A stretch of DNA of 64,000 nt from Prado023 sp963798745 (GCA_963798745.1 CAWCUF010000001.1:124001-188000), one strand, 5' to 3'; positions 47,232-62,255 are shown, counted from the first letter of the stretch. Program-made: numbers and translations. The notes: generated by a model not told the origin, from the letters alone.

Positions 47232-47891
47232 TCAGAACTCCGTGGACCCGTCGGCGATCCCCTCGAGCCACCCCGGATCCTGCGTCGAGGCGAAGGCCAA
47301 GAACGCTATGAACGCGATGATCGCCACCAACGTCAGCACGATGTTGATCCACGAGATCACCTTGGTCGCGGTGTTCAGGCCCTTGCCCTCCAGGCGGCCA
47401 CCGGAGGCCGCGATCGCCCGGTTGGACTGTCCGGCGAGCACAAGGCCGACGATCGCGGTGATCAGCGGGCAGACCAGCCAGCTCGAGATCGCCAGCACGA
47501 GGCCAACGATGGCCTTGGAGTCGGTCTGCCGGCCGGACTGGTAGGCAGGCTGCTGGTAGCCGGCCTGTGGGTAGGTGGGCGGGTAGCCGGGCGGGTAGCC
47601 GGGCTGCGGTGGGTACCCCTGCTGGCCGTAGCCCGACTGGCCATAGCTCTGCTGCCCCTGACCCGGCTGGCCCTGACCGCCTTGCTGCGGGTACGTGGGC
47701 TGTTGCGGCTGTCCCTGCTGCGGGGACTGCCCAGGTTGCGGCGGAGGCGGGGGGTAGTCGGCCGCGGGCGGCGGGGCGGCGCCCCACGAGTCGGCGGGCG
47801 GCGGGGGCGGCGGGGGCACCTGGGCGGGGGTGTCCGCCGGGGTCACCGCGCTGTCGTCAGTGGGCTCATCAGGACCAGGCTGCAAGGACAT
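47232..47891 (-). CDS. DUF4190-like membrane protein with Pro/Gln/Tyr-rich N-terminus
   Basis: 219 residues. Residues 1 to about 120 are low-complexity (Pro, Gln, Gly, Tyr, with repeats such as GYPPQPGYPPGYPPTYPQAG) and probably cytosolic and disordered. The C-terminal part has two membrane segments, ISSWLVCPLITAIVGLVLAG and INIVLTLVAIIAFIAFLAF, flanking NRAIAASGGRLEGKGLNTATKV, the pattern of DUF4190-type proteins. Function unknown. It separates rpoC from rpsL, which are usually close neighbours. TAGCAT lies 6 nt before the ATG, suggesting leaderless transcription. Confidence 0.8.
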   Translation of the reverse strand: MSLQPGPDEPTDDSAVTPADTPAQVPPPPPPPADSWGAAPPPAADYPPPPPQPGQSPQQGQPQQPTYPQQGGQGQPGQGQQSYGQSGYGQQGYPPQPGYPPGYPPTYPQAGYQQPAYQSGRQTDSKAIVGLVLAISSWLVCPLITAIVGLVLAGQSNRAIAASGGRLEGKGLNTATKVISWINIVLTLVAIIAFIAFLAFASTQDPGWLEGIADGSTEF

Positions 47892-47897
47892 GCCCCG

Positions 47898-47903
47898 ATG
47901 CTA
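47898..47903 (-). promoter_or_regulatory. Candidate -10 element of a leaderless transcript (DUF4190-like gene)
   Basis: TAGCAT on the minus strand, 6 nt before the ATG at 47891. The -35 position would fall at the edge of the palindrome at 47924-47978. Confidence 0.45.
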
Positions 47904-47923
47904 GCGGCGCAGGGGTCATCTTG

Positions 47924-47978
47924 GCGTTGGTGTGCACGGAATCGCCCGCTGGATGGTCGATTCCGTGCACACCAACGC
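47924..47978. repeat. Perfect 21-bp inverted repeat downstream of rpoC
   Basis: Arms 47924-47944 (starting GCGTTGGTGTGCACGG) and 47958-47978 are exact reverse complements with a 13-nt loop. Past a one-base bulge, TTG/CAA can extend the stem. It lies 25 nt beyond the rpoC terminator and just upstream of the DUF4190-like gene. No U-tract follows. It may be a second terminator, an operator or an extragenic palindrome. Confidence 0.9.
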
Positions 47979-48003
47979 AAGGAACGGGCTCAGCGCACCA
48001 CGA

Positions 48004-48043
48004 GGGGGGCGGTGGTGGGCCTTCCGGCCCAGCACCGCCCCCC
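48004..48043 (-). terminator. Terminator of rpoBC
   Basis: GGGGGGCGGTG (48004-48014) pairs with CACCGCCCCCC (48033-48043), and the inner GGGCC/GGCCC closes on TTCC. It starts 10 nt past the rpoC stop on the minus strand. Confidence 0.88.
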
Positions 48044-48053
48044 TCCCGGGCGC

Positions 48054-51929
<3,876 letters not shown>

Positions 51930-52025
51930 GGTGGGTTCCTCAGTTCGTAAGTGATTCTTCGTCGTCACAGCTTGTCGGGTGCGGGTCCCGGGAGCGACCG
52001 AAGTGGTCGGCCCCGGGCCCGTCGG

Positions 52026-55511
<3,486 letters not shown>

Positions 55512-55532
55512 GACGGGTCCTTCCAGGACGGT

Positions 55533-55589
55533 TCACTTGGTGGTCAGCACGCTGGCCCCGGGCACCACCAGCGACCGAGGAGCAGACAT
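55533..55589 (-). CDS. Candidate 18-residue leader ORF upstream of rpoB
   Basis: MSAPRSLVVPGASVLTTK, ATG at 55589 and TGA ending 21 nt before the rpoB start. A second frame, MSEPCLLLGRWWCPGPAC, begins slightly upstream in another register. Both sit in the predicted leader. Translation would affect rpoB initiation, but neither frame is recognised as a known leader peptide. Confidence 0.25.
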   Translation of the reverse strand: MSAPRSLVVPGASVLTTK

Positions 55590-55637
55590 GGCTCGCTCAT
55601 GATGGGGGCTGGGAGTGGAAGGACAGCGCAAAGCGGC

Positions 55638-55666
55638 AGCATACCCGAGTGGGCAGCCGCTGTCGA
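55638..55666 (-). promoter_or_regulatory. rpoBC promoter
   Basis: -35 TCGACA (55661-55666), 17-nt spacer, -10 TATGCT (55638-55643) on the minus strand, about 127 nt before rpoB. It follows the sigma-70 consensus and lacks the TTTGG block of the ribosomal promoters in this window. Confidence 0.7.
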
Positions 55667-55975
55667 CCCCCAGCACGGATTTCGATTGACGGTTCATCGT
55701 TCGCGCGCTCAGTTCCGATCACTCGACAGCGGGTGATCGATCCTCCTGCGCAACCCTCGAACCGCCGACCGACCCATGACCTTGCGATCACGGACCGTGC
55801 CAGACGCGGAGCGTCGCACTCAGGGTGCCTGTCCGCGTGCCGGGAGTCAAGTACCCAGCGTCCCCAATCGTGGGAAGTCCCCCAGGCAGCCGCCCCGGAG
55901 GTGTCTGCCGGGGGGGCGGGCGCGCGCGGTCGTGGGGTCGGGGGGCGGTCAGCGGGCGGCCGGGGGCGGCATGGC

Positions 55976-56010
55976 ACTGGGCGCACCCCCGTGGTGAGGA
56001 TGCGCCCAGT
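55976..56010 (-). terminator. Terminator or attenuator after rplL
   Basis: ACTGGGCGCA (55976-55985) pairs perfectly with TGCGCCCAGT (56001-56010) over a 15-nt loop, about 70 nt past the rplL stop. Confidence 0.7.
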
Positions 56011-56080
56011 GGTGACGCTGATCGCGGGCGGCTGCCGGAGTCCTCCGGGCAACCAGCGGCCGCAGGTGTGCCCTGTGCGA

Positions 56081-56464
56081 CTACTTGACCGAGACGGTGG
56101 CCCCGGCGGCCTCGAGGGCAGCGGCGGCCTTGTCGGCAGCTTCCTTGTTGACCTTCTCGACGACGGCCTTCGGCGCGCCCTCGACGAGGTCCTTGGCCTC
56201 CTTGAGACCCAGGCTGGTCAGCGAACGGACCTCCTTGATGACCTGGATCTTCTTCTCGCCAGCGCTCTCGAGGATGACGTCGAACTCGTCCTGCTCCTCG
56301 ACGACCTCGGCAGCCCCGCCGGCGGCGGGTGCGGCCGCCACGGCGACCGGGGCGGCCGCGGTGACGCCGAAGGTGTCCTCGAACTGCTTGACGAACTCGG
56401 AGAGCTCGATCAGCGTCATCTCCTTGAACGCGTCGAGCAGCTCATCAGTGCTCAGCTTCGCCAT
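56081..56464 (-). CDS. rplL: 50S ribosomal protein L7/L12
   Basis: 127 residues. N-terminal dimerisation helices (LSTDELLDAFKEMTLIELSEFVKQFEDTF), an Ala/Val hinge, and the factor-binding C-terminal domain (KIQVIKEVRSLTSLGLKEAKDLVEGAPKAV). Forms the stalk with L10. Gap to rplJ is 59 nt. Confidence 0.98.
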   Translation of the reverse strand: MAKLSTDELLDAFKEMTLIELSEFVKQFEDTFGVTAAAPVAVAAAPAAGGAAEVVEEQDEFDVILESAGEKKIQVIKEVRSLTSLGLKEAKDLVEGAPKAVVEKVNKEAADKAAAALEAAGATVSVK

Positions 56465-56523
56465 GGTGGCGTTCCTCTCTTGTTGCCGGCCGGTGCCGGG
56501 TGGGGACTGATTGCGAAGGGCGA

Positions 56524-57306
56524 TCAGCCCTCGGCGTTCTCCTGCGCTGCGGCCGCAGCGTCGGAGGCGGCATCGGCGGGCGCCTCTGCCAGAACCTCGG
56601 CGTCGGCGGGTGCCTGCGCCTCGGGTGCGGCGTCGGCAGGTGCCTCCGCCTGAGCGGCATCGGCCGGAGCCTCAGCCTCAGGAGAAGCCTCGGCCGGAGC
56701 CTCGGCTTCGGGAGAAGCGTCGGCCGGAGCCTCGGCTTCGGGTGCGGTCTCGGCGGCAGGGGCTTCGCCCGCGCCGGCGATCAGGGACGGGTCCGCCTCT
56801 GCGGCGACCCGCAGGGCGTCGATGGCACGCGCGGCCTGAGCCAACGGGGCCGCGAACAGCGACACCGCCTGCTGCAGGGAGGCGTTCATCGCACCGGCGA
56901 GCTTGGCCAGGAGGACCTCACGCGACTCGAGGTCCGCGAGCTTGGTCACCTCGGCTGCCGACAGGACGTTGCCGTCGAGGTAGCCACCCTTGATGACCAG
57001 GTTCGGGTGGGTCTTGGCGAAGTCACGCAGGCCCTTGGCCGCCTCGACCGGGTCGCCCTTGACGAACGCGATCGCGCTCGGGCCCACGAGCAGGTCGTCG
57101 AGGCCCTCGACCCCGGCGTCCCTGGCTGCGATCTTGGTCAGGGTGTTCTTCACCACGGCGTAGGTGGCGTTGCCGGCCAGGGAACGACGCAGCTCCTTGA
57201 GCTGGGCCACGGTCAGGCCGCGATACTCCGTCAGGACCGCCGCACTCGAGGAGCGGAACTCCTCGGTGATCTCCTGGACGGCGCTGTGCTTGGGGGTTCG
57301 CGCCAT
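56524..57306 (-). CDS. rplJ: 50S ribosomal protein L10 with repetitive C-terminal tail
   Basis: 260 residues from the ATG at 57306 (MARTPKHSAVQEITEEF). L10 proper (about 1-175) includes EYRGLTVAQLKELRRSL and VKNTLTKIAA, and the C-terminal helix that recruits L12 dimers. About 80 further residues are Ala/Pro/Glu repeats (PEAEAPADAS-like), against a usual length of about 175. GAAGGAGAAG is the ribosome binding site. Preceded by an L10-type leader and its own promoter. Confidence 0.96.
   Translation of the reverse strand: MARTPKHSAVQEITEEFRSSSAAVLTEYRGLTVAQLKELRRSLAGNATYAVVKNTLTKIAARDAGVEGLDDLLVGPSAIAFVKGDPVEAAKGLRDFAKTHPNLVIKGGYLDGNVLSAAEVTKLADLESREVLLAKLAGAMNASLQQAVSLFAAPLAQAARAIDALRVAAEADPSLIAGAGEAPAAETAPEAEAPADASPEAEAPAEASPEAEAPADAAQAEAPADAAPEAQAPADAEVLAEAPADAASDAAAAAQENAEG
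56661..56750 (-). repeat. Three tandem 30-bp units in the rplJ tail
   Basis: Units 56661-56690, 56691-56720 and 56721-56750 each begin CGGCCGGAGCCTC on the plus strand. Adjacent units differ at 4 or 5 positions. Each encodes a ten-residue block of the EAEAPADASP type. Confidence 0.85.
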
Positions 57307-57505
57307 GTCTTCTCCTTCGAGCAGTGTCGACCGTGGCCGACCCCGACATGACGAACGCCCCGGCGCAGGCACGGGGCGTGGTGTGGGCAGGACTCGGTCT
57401 CCCGGGTCGTGCCAGTCACTGCTCTGTCCTACGCGGGCCGCCCGCAACGCGGGACCTTCGTCGCCTGCCGATCAGATCGGCCGGCGACACCAGCGGTCTT
57501 CGGTG
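57307..57505 (-). ncRNA. Ribosomal protein L10 leader
   Basis: The predicted transcript begins near CCCACCGAAGACCGCTGG, with GTCGCC pairing to GGCGAC downstream and followed by GAAGG, which resembles the kink-turn region of L10 leaders that bind the L10(L12)4 complex. A later stem ACGCCCCG/CGGGGCGT (about 57350-57375) lies close to the rplJ start. It would autoregulate rplJL. The assignment is from motif memory rather than a covariance model. Confidence 0.7.
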
Positions 57506-57684
57506 GGCTCAGGGTACGTGAGAGCCGCGGCGACCACCAAATCGCGGGGCAAGTTCCCGGACGCCGCGCCGCGCAGGTAGAACGCGCGCATGAAACGGCC
57601 GTTCTCAGGGCACTGGTCGCAAGGCGTGTCGCCCACGCACTCGAAGTGGCCGCTCATCCGGTGATCGGGGGCCAGAACGACCAC
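57472..57684 (-). CDS. Doubtful 70-residue ORF over the rplJ promoter
   Basis: A GTG-started frame with a Cys-rich patch (HFECVGDTPCDQCPENGRF) and good GC3 in its first half. Its 3' half covers the rplJ promoter and the start of the leader. No family was recognised and the ribosome binding site is weak. It could be a small zinc-binding protein or a chance frame. Confidence 0.25.
   Translation of the reverse strand: MVVLAPDHRMSGHFECVGDTPCDQCPENGRFMRAFYLRGAASGNLPRDLVVAAALTYPEPTEDRWCRRPI
57511..57540 (-). promoter_or_regulatory. rplJL promoter
   Basis: -35 TTGGTG (57535-57540) in CGCGATTTGG, 18-nt spacer, -10 TACCCT (57511-57516) on the minus strand. Confidence 0.75.
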
Positions 57685-57783
57685 TTCACCCGCGGGCCCG
57701 GGCGGAGGCGAATGGACAGTGCGCCAGAACGACCATTCGGAGCGCGACGGGAGCGGTCGTGCAAGGCCGGGGGCTCGAGCGGC
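57541..57783 (-). other. Spacer between lysS and the rplJ promoter
   Basis: About 240 nt that completes the 477-nt gap between lysS and rplJ. Only the doubtful 70-residue ORF and a repeated CCAGAACGACCA (about 57672 and 57723) were noticed. No clear lysS terminator hairpin was found. Confidence 0.4.
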
Positions 57784-59397
57784 TCAACTGTGCGGACGCA
57801 CCAACGGGAACAGGATCGTGTCCCGGATGCCCAGGCCGGTGAGGTTCATCACCAGCCGATCGATGCCCAGGCCCATCCCACCGGTCGGGGGCATGCCGTG
57901 CTCCAGGGCGGTGAGGAAGTCCTCATCGACGGACATCGCCTCGGCGTCGCCCCCGGCAGCCAGCAGGGACTGGGCCACCAGCCGCTCGCGCTGCTCGACC
58001 GGGTCCACGAGCTCGGAGTAGGCGGTGCCCTGCTCGGAGCCGAAGATCACCAGGTCCCACTTCTCGGCCAGCCGCGGGTCGCTGCGGTGCGCCCGGGTCA
58101 GTGGGGCGTTCTCCTTGGGGAAGTCGGTGTAGAAGACCGGGGTGGTGGTCTGCCCCTCGCAGAGCTCCTCGTAGATCCCCTCGAGCAGCAGGCCCCAGGA
58201 GTCCTGCGCGCCCGTCTCCAGCCCGATCCGCTGCGCGTGGGCCAGGAGCACCTCGCGGGGGGTGTCGGCGGTGATCTCCTCGCCCAGGGCGCCGGACACG
58301 GCCTCGCAGACAGTGCGCACCGGCCATTGCCCGGACAGGTCGTACTCGGTGACCTGACCCTGCGCATCGGCACGCCGGGCGATCGGCGACCCGTAGACGG
58401 CGGTGGCGGCCTCCTGGATCAGGGCCTGGGTGAGCAGGCGCATCGAGGTGTAGTCGCCGTAGGTCTCGTACACCTCCAGCGAGGTGAACTCGGGGTTGTG
58501 CTTGGAGTCCGCGCCCTCGTTGCGGAACTGCCGGCCGATCTCGAAGACCTTCTCCATGCCCCCGACCAGCAGCCGCTTGAGGTGCAGTTCGGTGGCGATG
58601 CGCAGGTACAGGTCCAGGTCGTAGGCGTTGATGTGCGTCTGGAACGGCCGGGCGTTGGCCCCACCGTGGATCACCTGCAGCATCGGGGTCTCGACCTCGA
58701 CGAACCCGCGCGCGTGCAGGGAGTCGCGCACGCTGCGGACCACGGTCGCGCGCAGGTGGGCCATCTCGCGGGCCTCGGGTCTCACGATCAGGTCCACGTA
58801 GCGGGCCCGCACCCGGGCCTCCGGGTCGGTGAGGCCCTTGTACTTCTCCGGCAGCGGGCGGATCGCCTTGCTGGTCAGGGCCAGGGACTCCGCGCGCAGG
58901 GACAGCTCACCGCGGCGCGAGGTGATGATCTCGCCGGTGACCCCGACGTGGTCGCCGAGGTCGATGTCACGCTTCCAGTGCGCGAGCACCTCGGGGCCGA
59001 CCGCGTCCAGGGCGACCATCACCTGCAGGTCCCCGGACCCGTCGCGCAGGGTGGCGAAGCAGAGCTTGCCGCCGTCGCGCTTGAGGATGATCCGCCCGGC
59101 GACGCCCGCGCGCTGCCCGGTGGCGGTGTCCGGGGGCAGGTCACCCGCCTGGGCGCGCACCTCGGCCAGCGTGTGCGTGCGCGGATAGCCGACGGGGTAG
59201 GGGTCGACTCCCTGTGCCCGCAGCCGATCGAGCTTGGCCCGACGAACCCGCATCTGCTCAGGCAACCCGTCGGGAGACAGTGCCTGTGCCAGCGCAGCCC
59301 CGCCAGCATCACCGGCCGCCTCACCCGGGCCAGCCGGGTCCGCCGCCGAGGCGGCGGCATCCGTCGGCTGCGGGACGTCGGGCTGGTCCACGGGCAT
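57784..59397 (-). CDS. lysS: Lysine-tRNA ligase, class II
   Basis: 537 residues. The first 50 or so are Ala/Asp/Pro-rich. An OB-fold anticodon-binding domain (VAGRIILKRDGGKLCFATLRDGSG) follows, then the class II core with motif 2 FEIGRQFRNEGADSKHNPEFTSLEVY and motif 3 GMGLGIDRLVM. The ATG at 59397 has GGGAG 7 nt upstream. It sits between rplA and rplJ, breaking the usual rplKA-rplJL order, and is bounded by the rplA terminator and the rplJ promoter. Confidence 0.96.
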   Translation of the reverse strand: MPVDQPDVPQPTDAAASAADPAGPGEAAGDAGGAALAQALSPDGLPEQMRVRRAKLDRLRAQGVDPYPVGYPRTHTLAEVRAQAGDLPPDTATGQRAGVAGRIILKRDGGKLCFATLRDGSGDLQVMVALDAVGPEVLAHWKRDIDLGDHVGVTGEIITSRRGELSLRAESLALTSKAIRPLPEKYKGLTDPEARVRARYVDLIVRPEAREMAHLRATVVRSVRDSLHARGFVEVETPMLQVIHGGANARPFQTHINAYDLDLYLRIATELHLKRLLVGGMEKVFEIGRQFRNEGADSKHNPEFTSLEVYETYGDYTSMRLLTQALIQEAATAVYGSPIARRADAQGQVTEYDLSGQWPVRTVCEAVSGALGEEITADTPREVLLAHAQRIGLETGAQDSWGLLLEGIYEELCEGQTTTPVFYTDFPKENAPLTRAHRSDPRLAEKWDLVIFGSEQGTAYSELVDPVEQRERLVAQSLLAAGGDAEAMSVDEDFLTALEHGMPPTGGMGLGIDRLVMNLTGLGIRDTILFPLVRPHS

Positions 59398-59542
59398 GGG
59401 TGCTCTCCCTTGATGTGGTCGGTGTGACCTCGAGATGACTGCGGCCCGGACACGGAAGTGCTGGGTAGGTTGACCTCGGGACGCGGGCTTGAGGCAGGAT
59501 GCCGATTCTAGTCGTGGGCCGCGCAGACCACCGGGACGCACG

Positions 59543-59580
59543 GGAGCCCCACCGCTGCTCGGAGCAGCAGGTGGGGCTCC
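59543..59580 (-). terminator. Terminator after rplA
   Basis: GGAGCCCCACC (59543-59553) pairs perfectly with GGTGGGGCTCC (59570-59580). An inner GCTGC/GCAGC closes on 5 nt. It starts 22 nt past the rplA stop. Confidence 0.85.
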
Positions 59581-59602
59581 GAACGTCCTTCGAACAGTCG
59601 CC

Positions 59603-60319
59603 TCAGGCGCTCTCGTCCTCGGCGAGCAGATCGCGAGTCCGGTTGGGATCCAGCATGATGCCGGGGCCCATCGTGGTGGACATCGTGGCCTTGCGGACGT
59701 AGCGGCCCTTCGAGGCCGACGGCTTGAGCCGCATGATCTCGTCGAGGGCGGCGCCGTAGTTCTCGACCAGTTGGGTCTCGGAGAACGAGACCCGCCCGAT
59801 CGGGAAGTTCAGGTTGGCGTGCTTGTCGGTACGGAACTCGATCTTGCCGCCCTTGATGTCGGTGACGGCCTTGGTCACGTCCATCGTGACTGTGCCGGTC
59901 TTGGGGTTGGGCATGAGGCCACGCGGGCCCAGCACCTTGCCCAGCCGGCCGACCTTGCCCATGAGATCGGGCGTGGCCACGGCGGCGTCGAAGTCGGTCC
60001 ACCCAGCGGCGACCTTCTCGATCATGTCGTCGGAGCCGACGTAGTCCGCGCCCGCGGCACGAGCCTCCTCAGCCTTGGCGCCGTTGGCGAAGACCAGGAC
60101 CCGAGCGGTCTTGCCGGTGCCGTGCGGCAGGTTGACCGTGCCGCGGATCATCTGGTCGGCCTTGCGGGGGTCCACACCCAGCCGCATGGCGACCTCGACG
60201 GTCGCGTCGAACTTGGTGGGGCTGGTCTCCTTGGCCAGGCGCACCGCCGAGAGCGGGGCGTGCACCTGGGTGGGATCGACCTTCTCGGCTGCCTTGCGGT
60301 AGCCCTTGCTGCGCTTCAT
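59603..60319 (-). CDS. rplA: 50S ribosomal protein L1
   Basis: 238 residues, normal length. VNLPHGTGKTARVLVFANG, VGRLGKVLGPRGLMPNPKTGTV and KPSASKGRYVRKATMSTTMGPGI are diagnostic. L1 stalk protein and, in other bacteria, translational repressor of rplKA. Follows rplK by 88 nt. Confidence 0.98.
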   Translation of the reverse strand: MKRSKGYRKAAEKVDPTQVHAPLSAVRLAKETSPTKFDATVEVAMRLGVDPRKADQMIRGTVNLPHGTGKTARVLVFANGAKAEEARAAGADYVGSDDMIEKVAAGWTDFDAAVATPDLMGKVGRLGKVLGPRGLMPNPKTGTVTMDVTKAVTDIKGGKIEFRTDKHANLNFPIGRVSFSETQLVENYGAALDEIMRLKPSASKGRYVRKATMSTTMGPGIMLDPNRTRDLLAEDESA

Positions 60320-60407
60320 GACGGGTTTACCTTTCCGTAGGTGGTTCGACGGGCCGCGCTGGCCCTACCACGCGTTCTCGTGCTGTGCTGGTGTTTTTGG
60401 GGGCGCC

Positions 60408-60845
60408 TCACTCGGAGACGGTGATCCCCATCTGGCGGGCGGTGCCCTCGATGATCTTCATCGCGGCATCGACGTCGTTGGCGTTCAGGTCGGGCATCTT
60501 GGTCTCGGCGATCTCCTGGACCTGTGCCCTGCTGATCGAGCCCACCTTGTCCTTCTGGGGCACGCCGGAGCCCTTCTCGATCCCGGCCGCCTTGAGGATG
60601 AGCTTCGCCGCGGGCGGGGTCTTGAGCACGAAGTCGAACGAGCGATCCTCGTAGACCGTGATCTCGACCGGGATGACCTGGCCGCGCTGGGCCTCGGTCG
60701 CCGCGTTGTACGCCTTGCAGAACTCCATGATGTTCACGCCGTGCTGGCCCAGCGCGGGGCCCACGGGCGGCGCGGGGTTGGCGGCTCCGGCCTGGATCTG
60801 GAGCTTGATCAGGCCGGTGGCCTTCTTCTTCTTCTTGGGAGGCAT
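60408..60845 (-). CDS. rplK: 50S ribosomal protein L11
   Basis: 145 residues: GLIKLQIQAGAANPAPPVGPALGQHGVNIMEFCKAYN at the start with the Pro-rich thiostrepton-contact helix, and the C-terminal RNA-binding domain ending in GTARQMGITV. Part of the GTPase-associated centre. Follows nusG by 69 nt. Confidence 0.98.
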   Translation of the reverse strand: MPPKKKKKATGLIKLQIQAGAANPAPPVGPALGQHGVNIMEFCKAYNAATEAQRGQVIPVEITVYEDRSFDFVLKTPPAAKLILKAAGIEKGSGVPQKDKVGSISRAQVQEIAETKMPDLNANDVDAAMKIIEGTARQMGITVSE

Positions 60846-60914
60846 GTCGCTTCGGGTCCTTCGTCTGGGTGCACCCGCGGCGCGTTCACCGCGGGAATCA
60901 GTGGGGCTGGTGGG

Positions 60915-61826
60915 CTAGTTCTTCTGGATCTGGTCGAACCGCAGCTCGACAGGGGTCTCCCGACCGAAGATCTCGACCAGGCCGGTGATCTTCTGGCCCT
61001 CGATGTTGATCTCCGAGACGGTGGCGTGCAGGGTTGCGAACGCACCGTCGATGACCGTGACCGAGTCGCCGGGGGACAGGTCGATCTCGACCACCGGCGC
61101 GGGCCGGCCAGCGGCCTTGCCGCCACCGGTCGCACCGGCGGCCACCGGCTCAACCACGGGCTCGGGCTCGGGGGCCAGGATCGTCACGACCTCGTCGAGG
61201 CTCAGCGGCATCGGCTGGTGCGCGTGGCCCACGAAGCCGGTCACACCGGGGGTGTGGCGCACCGTGCCCCACGACTCGTCGGTGAGCTCCATGCGGACCA
61301 GCACATAGCCGGGGAACTTGTTGCGCTTGACCTGCTTCTTCTGGCCGTTCTTGATCTCCACGACCTCCTCGATCGGGACCTCGACCTGGAAGATGTGGTC
61401 CTCCATGTTCAACGAGGTGGCCCGGGTGAGCAGGTTGGCCTTCACCTTGTTCTCATAGCCCGCGTAGGAGTGGATCACGTACCAGTCACCGGGGGCGGCG
61501 AGCATCTCCTCGCGGAAGGCCGCCACTGGATCGACCGCCTGCTCGGCGGCGCCGCCCGGGGTGTCCTGGCTGGGTTGGGCGCCGTCGGCGATCAGCTCAC
61601 CGGTCAGCGGGTCGATGCCGTCGGTGAACACCGACTCGGCCGGGGCCAGCGCGTCCTCGGTGGGTGGGGCGTCCTGCGTCGGTTCGGCGTCCGGCGCCGC
61701 CGGCGCGTCCTGCGCATCCGGGGTCGGGGCAGCGTCGAACCCCTGCGCTGCCGTGGGGGCAGCCGGGGAGTCGAACTCAGCAGCCTCGCCCTCGGGGGCG
61801 TCGAACTCGTCGGTCGGTTCAGACAC
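60915..61826 (-). CDS. nusG: Transcription termination/antitermination protein NusG with acidic N-terminal extension
   Basis: 303 residues from the GTG at 61826 (MSEPTDEFDAPEGEAAE), with GAGGA 5 nt upstream. About 110 acidic Ala/Pro/Asp-rich residues precede the NGN domain (DWYVIHSYAGYENKVKANL, KRNKFPGYVLVRMELTDESW). A Pro/Glu linker leads to the KOW domain (LSPGDSVTVIDGAFATLHATV). E. coli NusG is 181 residues; long acidic N-termini are known in actinobacteria. Follows secE by 35 nt. Confidence 0.97.
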   Translation of the reverse strand: MSEPTDEFDAPEGEAAEFDSPAAPTAAQGFDAAPTPDAQDAPAAPDAEPTQDAPPTEDALAPAESVFTDGIDPLTGELIADGAQPSQDTPGGAAEQAVDPVAAFREEMLAAPGDWYVIHSYAGYENKVKANLLTRATSLNMEDHIFQVEVPIEEVVEIKNGQKKQVKRNKFPGYVLVRMELTDESWGTVRHTPGVTGFVGHAHQPMPLSLDEVVTILAPEPEPVVEPVAAGATGGGKAAGRPAPVVEIDLSPGDSVTVIDGAFATLHATVSEINIEGQKITGLVEIFGRETPVELRFDQIQKN

Positions 61827-61861
61827 AGTCGTCCTCGCAGATCTCGTACGGGGTGCGCGGC

Positions 61862-62116
61862 TCAGCCGAAGAGCTGCAGCACCAGTCGGGTGAACACCAG
61901 GTCGTAGATGCCCACGATCACGGCGAAGACCGCCACGAAGACGATCACCACCCACGTGTAGGTGATCAGTTCCTTGCGCGTGGGCCAGATGACCTTGCGC
62001 AACTCGGCGACCACCTGGCGCAGGAACAGCGTCAGCCGTGCCCAGAGGCCGGGCTGCCCTGCGGGTTTCTTCCCACCGGACGACCCATGGTCGGTCCTCG
62101 TGCTGCTCTCGCTCAC
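61862..62116 (-). CDS. secE: Protein translocase subunit SecE
   Basis: 84 residues from the GTG at 62116, GGAGG upstream. Conserved amphipathic segment QVVAELRKVIWPTRKELITYT followed by one membrane helix (VVIVFVAVFAVIVGIYDLVF). Stabilises SecY. Lies between tRNA-Trp and nusG, the classic arrangement. Confidence 0.97.
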   Translation of the reverse strand: MSESSTRTDHGSSGGKKPAGQPGLWARLTLFLRQVVAELRKVIWPTRKELITYTWVVIVFVAVFAVIVGIYDLVFTRLVLQLFG

Positions 62117-62182
62117 AAACCCTCCGAAGCGAACGACGGGCGTCCGCAGGTGTTGGACGCGGGACGTCAACATCCCGCCTCG

Positions 62183-62255
62183 CAGGGCCGGAGGGACTTG
62201 AACCCCCAACCGCCGGTTTTGGAGACCGGTGCTCTACCAATTGAGCTACGACCCT
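62183..62255 (-). tRNA. trpT: tRNA-Trp (anticodon CCA)
   Basis: 73 nt with all stems: acceptor AGGGTCG/CGGCCCT (one T-G pair), D arm GCTC/GAGC with TTGGTA loop, anticodon stem CCGGT/ACCGG with loop CTCCAAA (anticodon CCA), T stem GGGGG/CCCTC (one G-T pair) with TTCAAGT. CCA is not encoded. Located immediately upstream of secE. Confidence 0.97.

Larger units (their letters stand above)
55512..56080 (-). other. Intergenic region between rplL and rpoB: terminator, promoter, leader
   Basis: 569 nt. It contains the rplL terminator (55976-56010), the rpoB promoter (55638-55666), and two overlapping short frames in the rpoB leader. Open frames of about 150 codons across the middle are Pro/Arg-rich and show no domain or codon-bias support. 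Confidence 0.6.

Noticed and set aside
55597..56052. A 151-codon minus-strand frame in the rplL-rpoB spacer
   Set aside because: Covers the terminator and the rpoB promoter, is Pro/Arg-rich and has no family resemblance.
57409..59427. A 672-codon plus-strand open frame opposite lysS
   Set aside because: Antisense shadow; the minus strand encodes a full class II LysRS.
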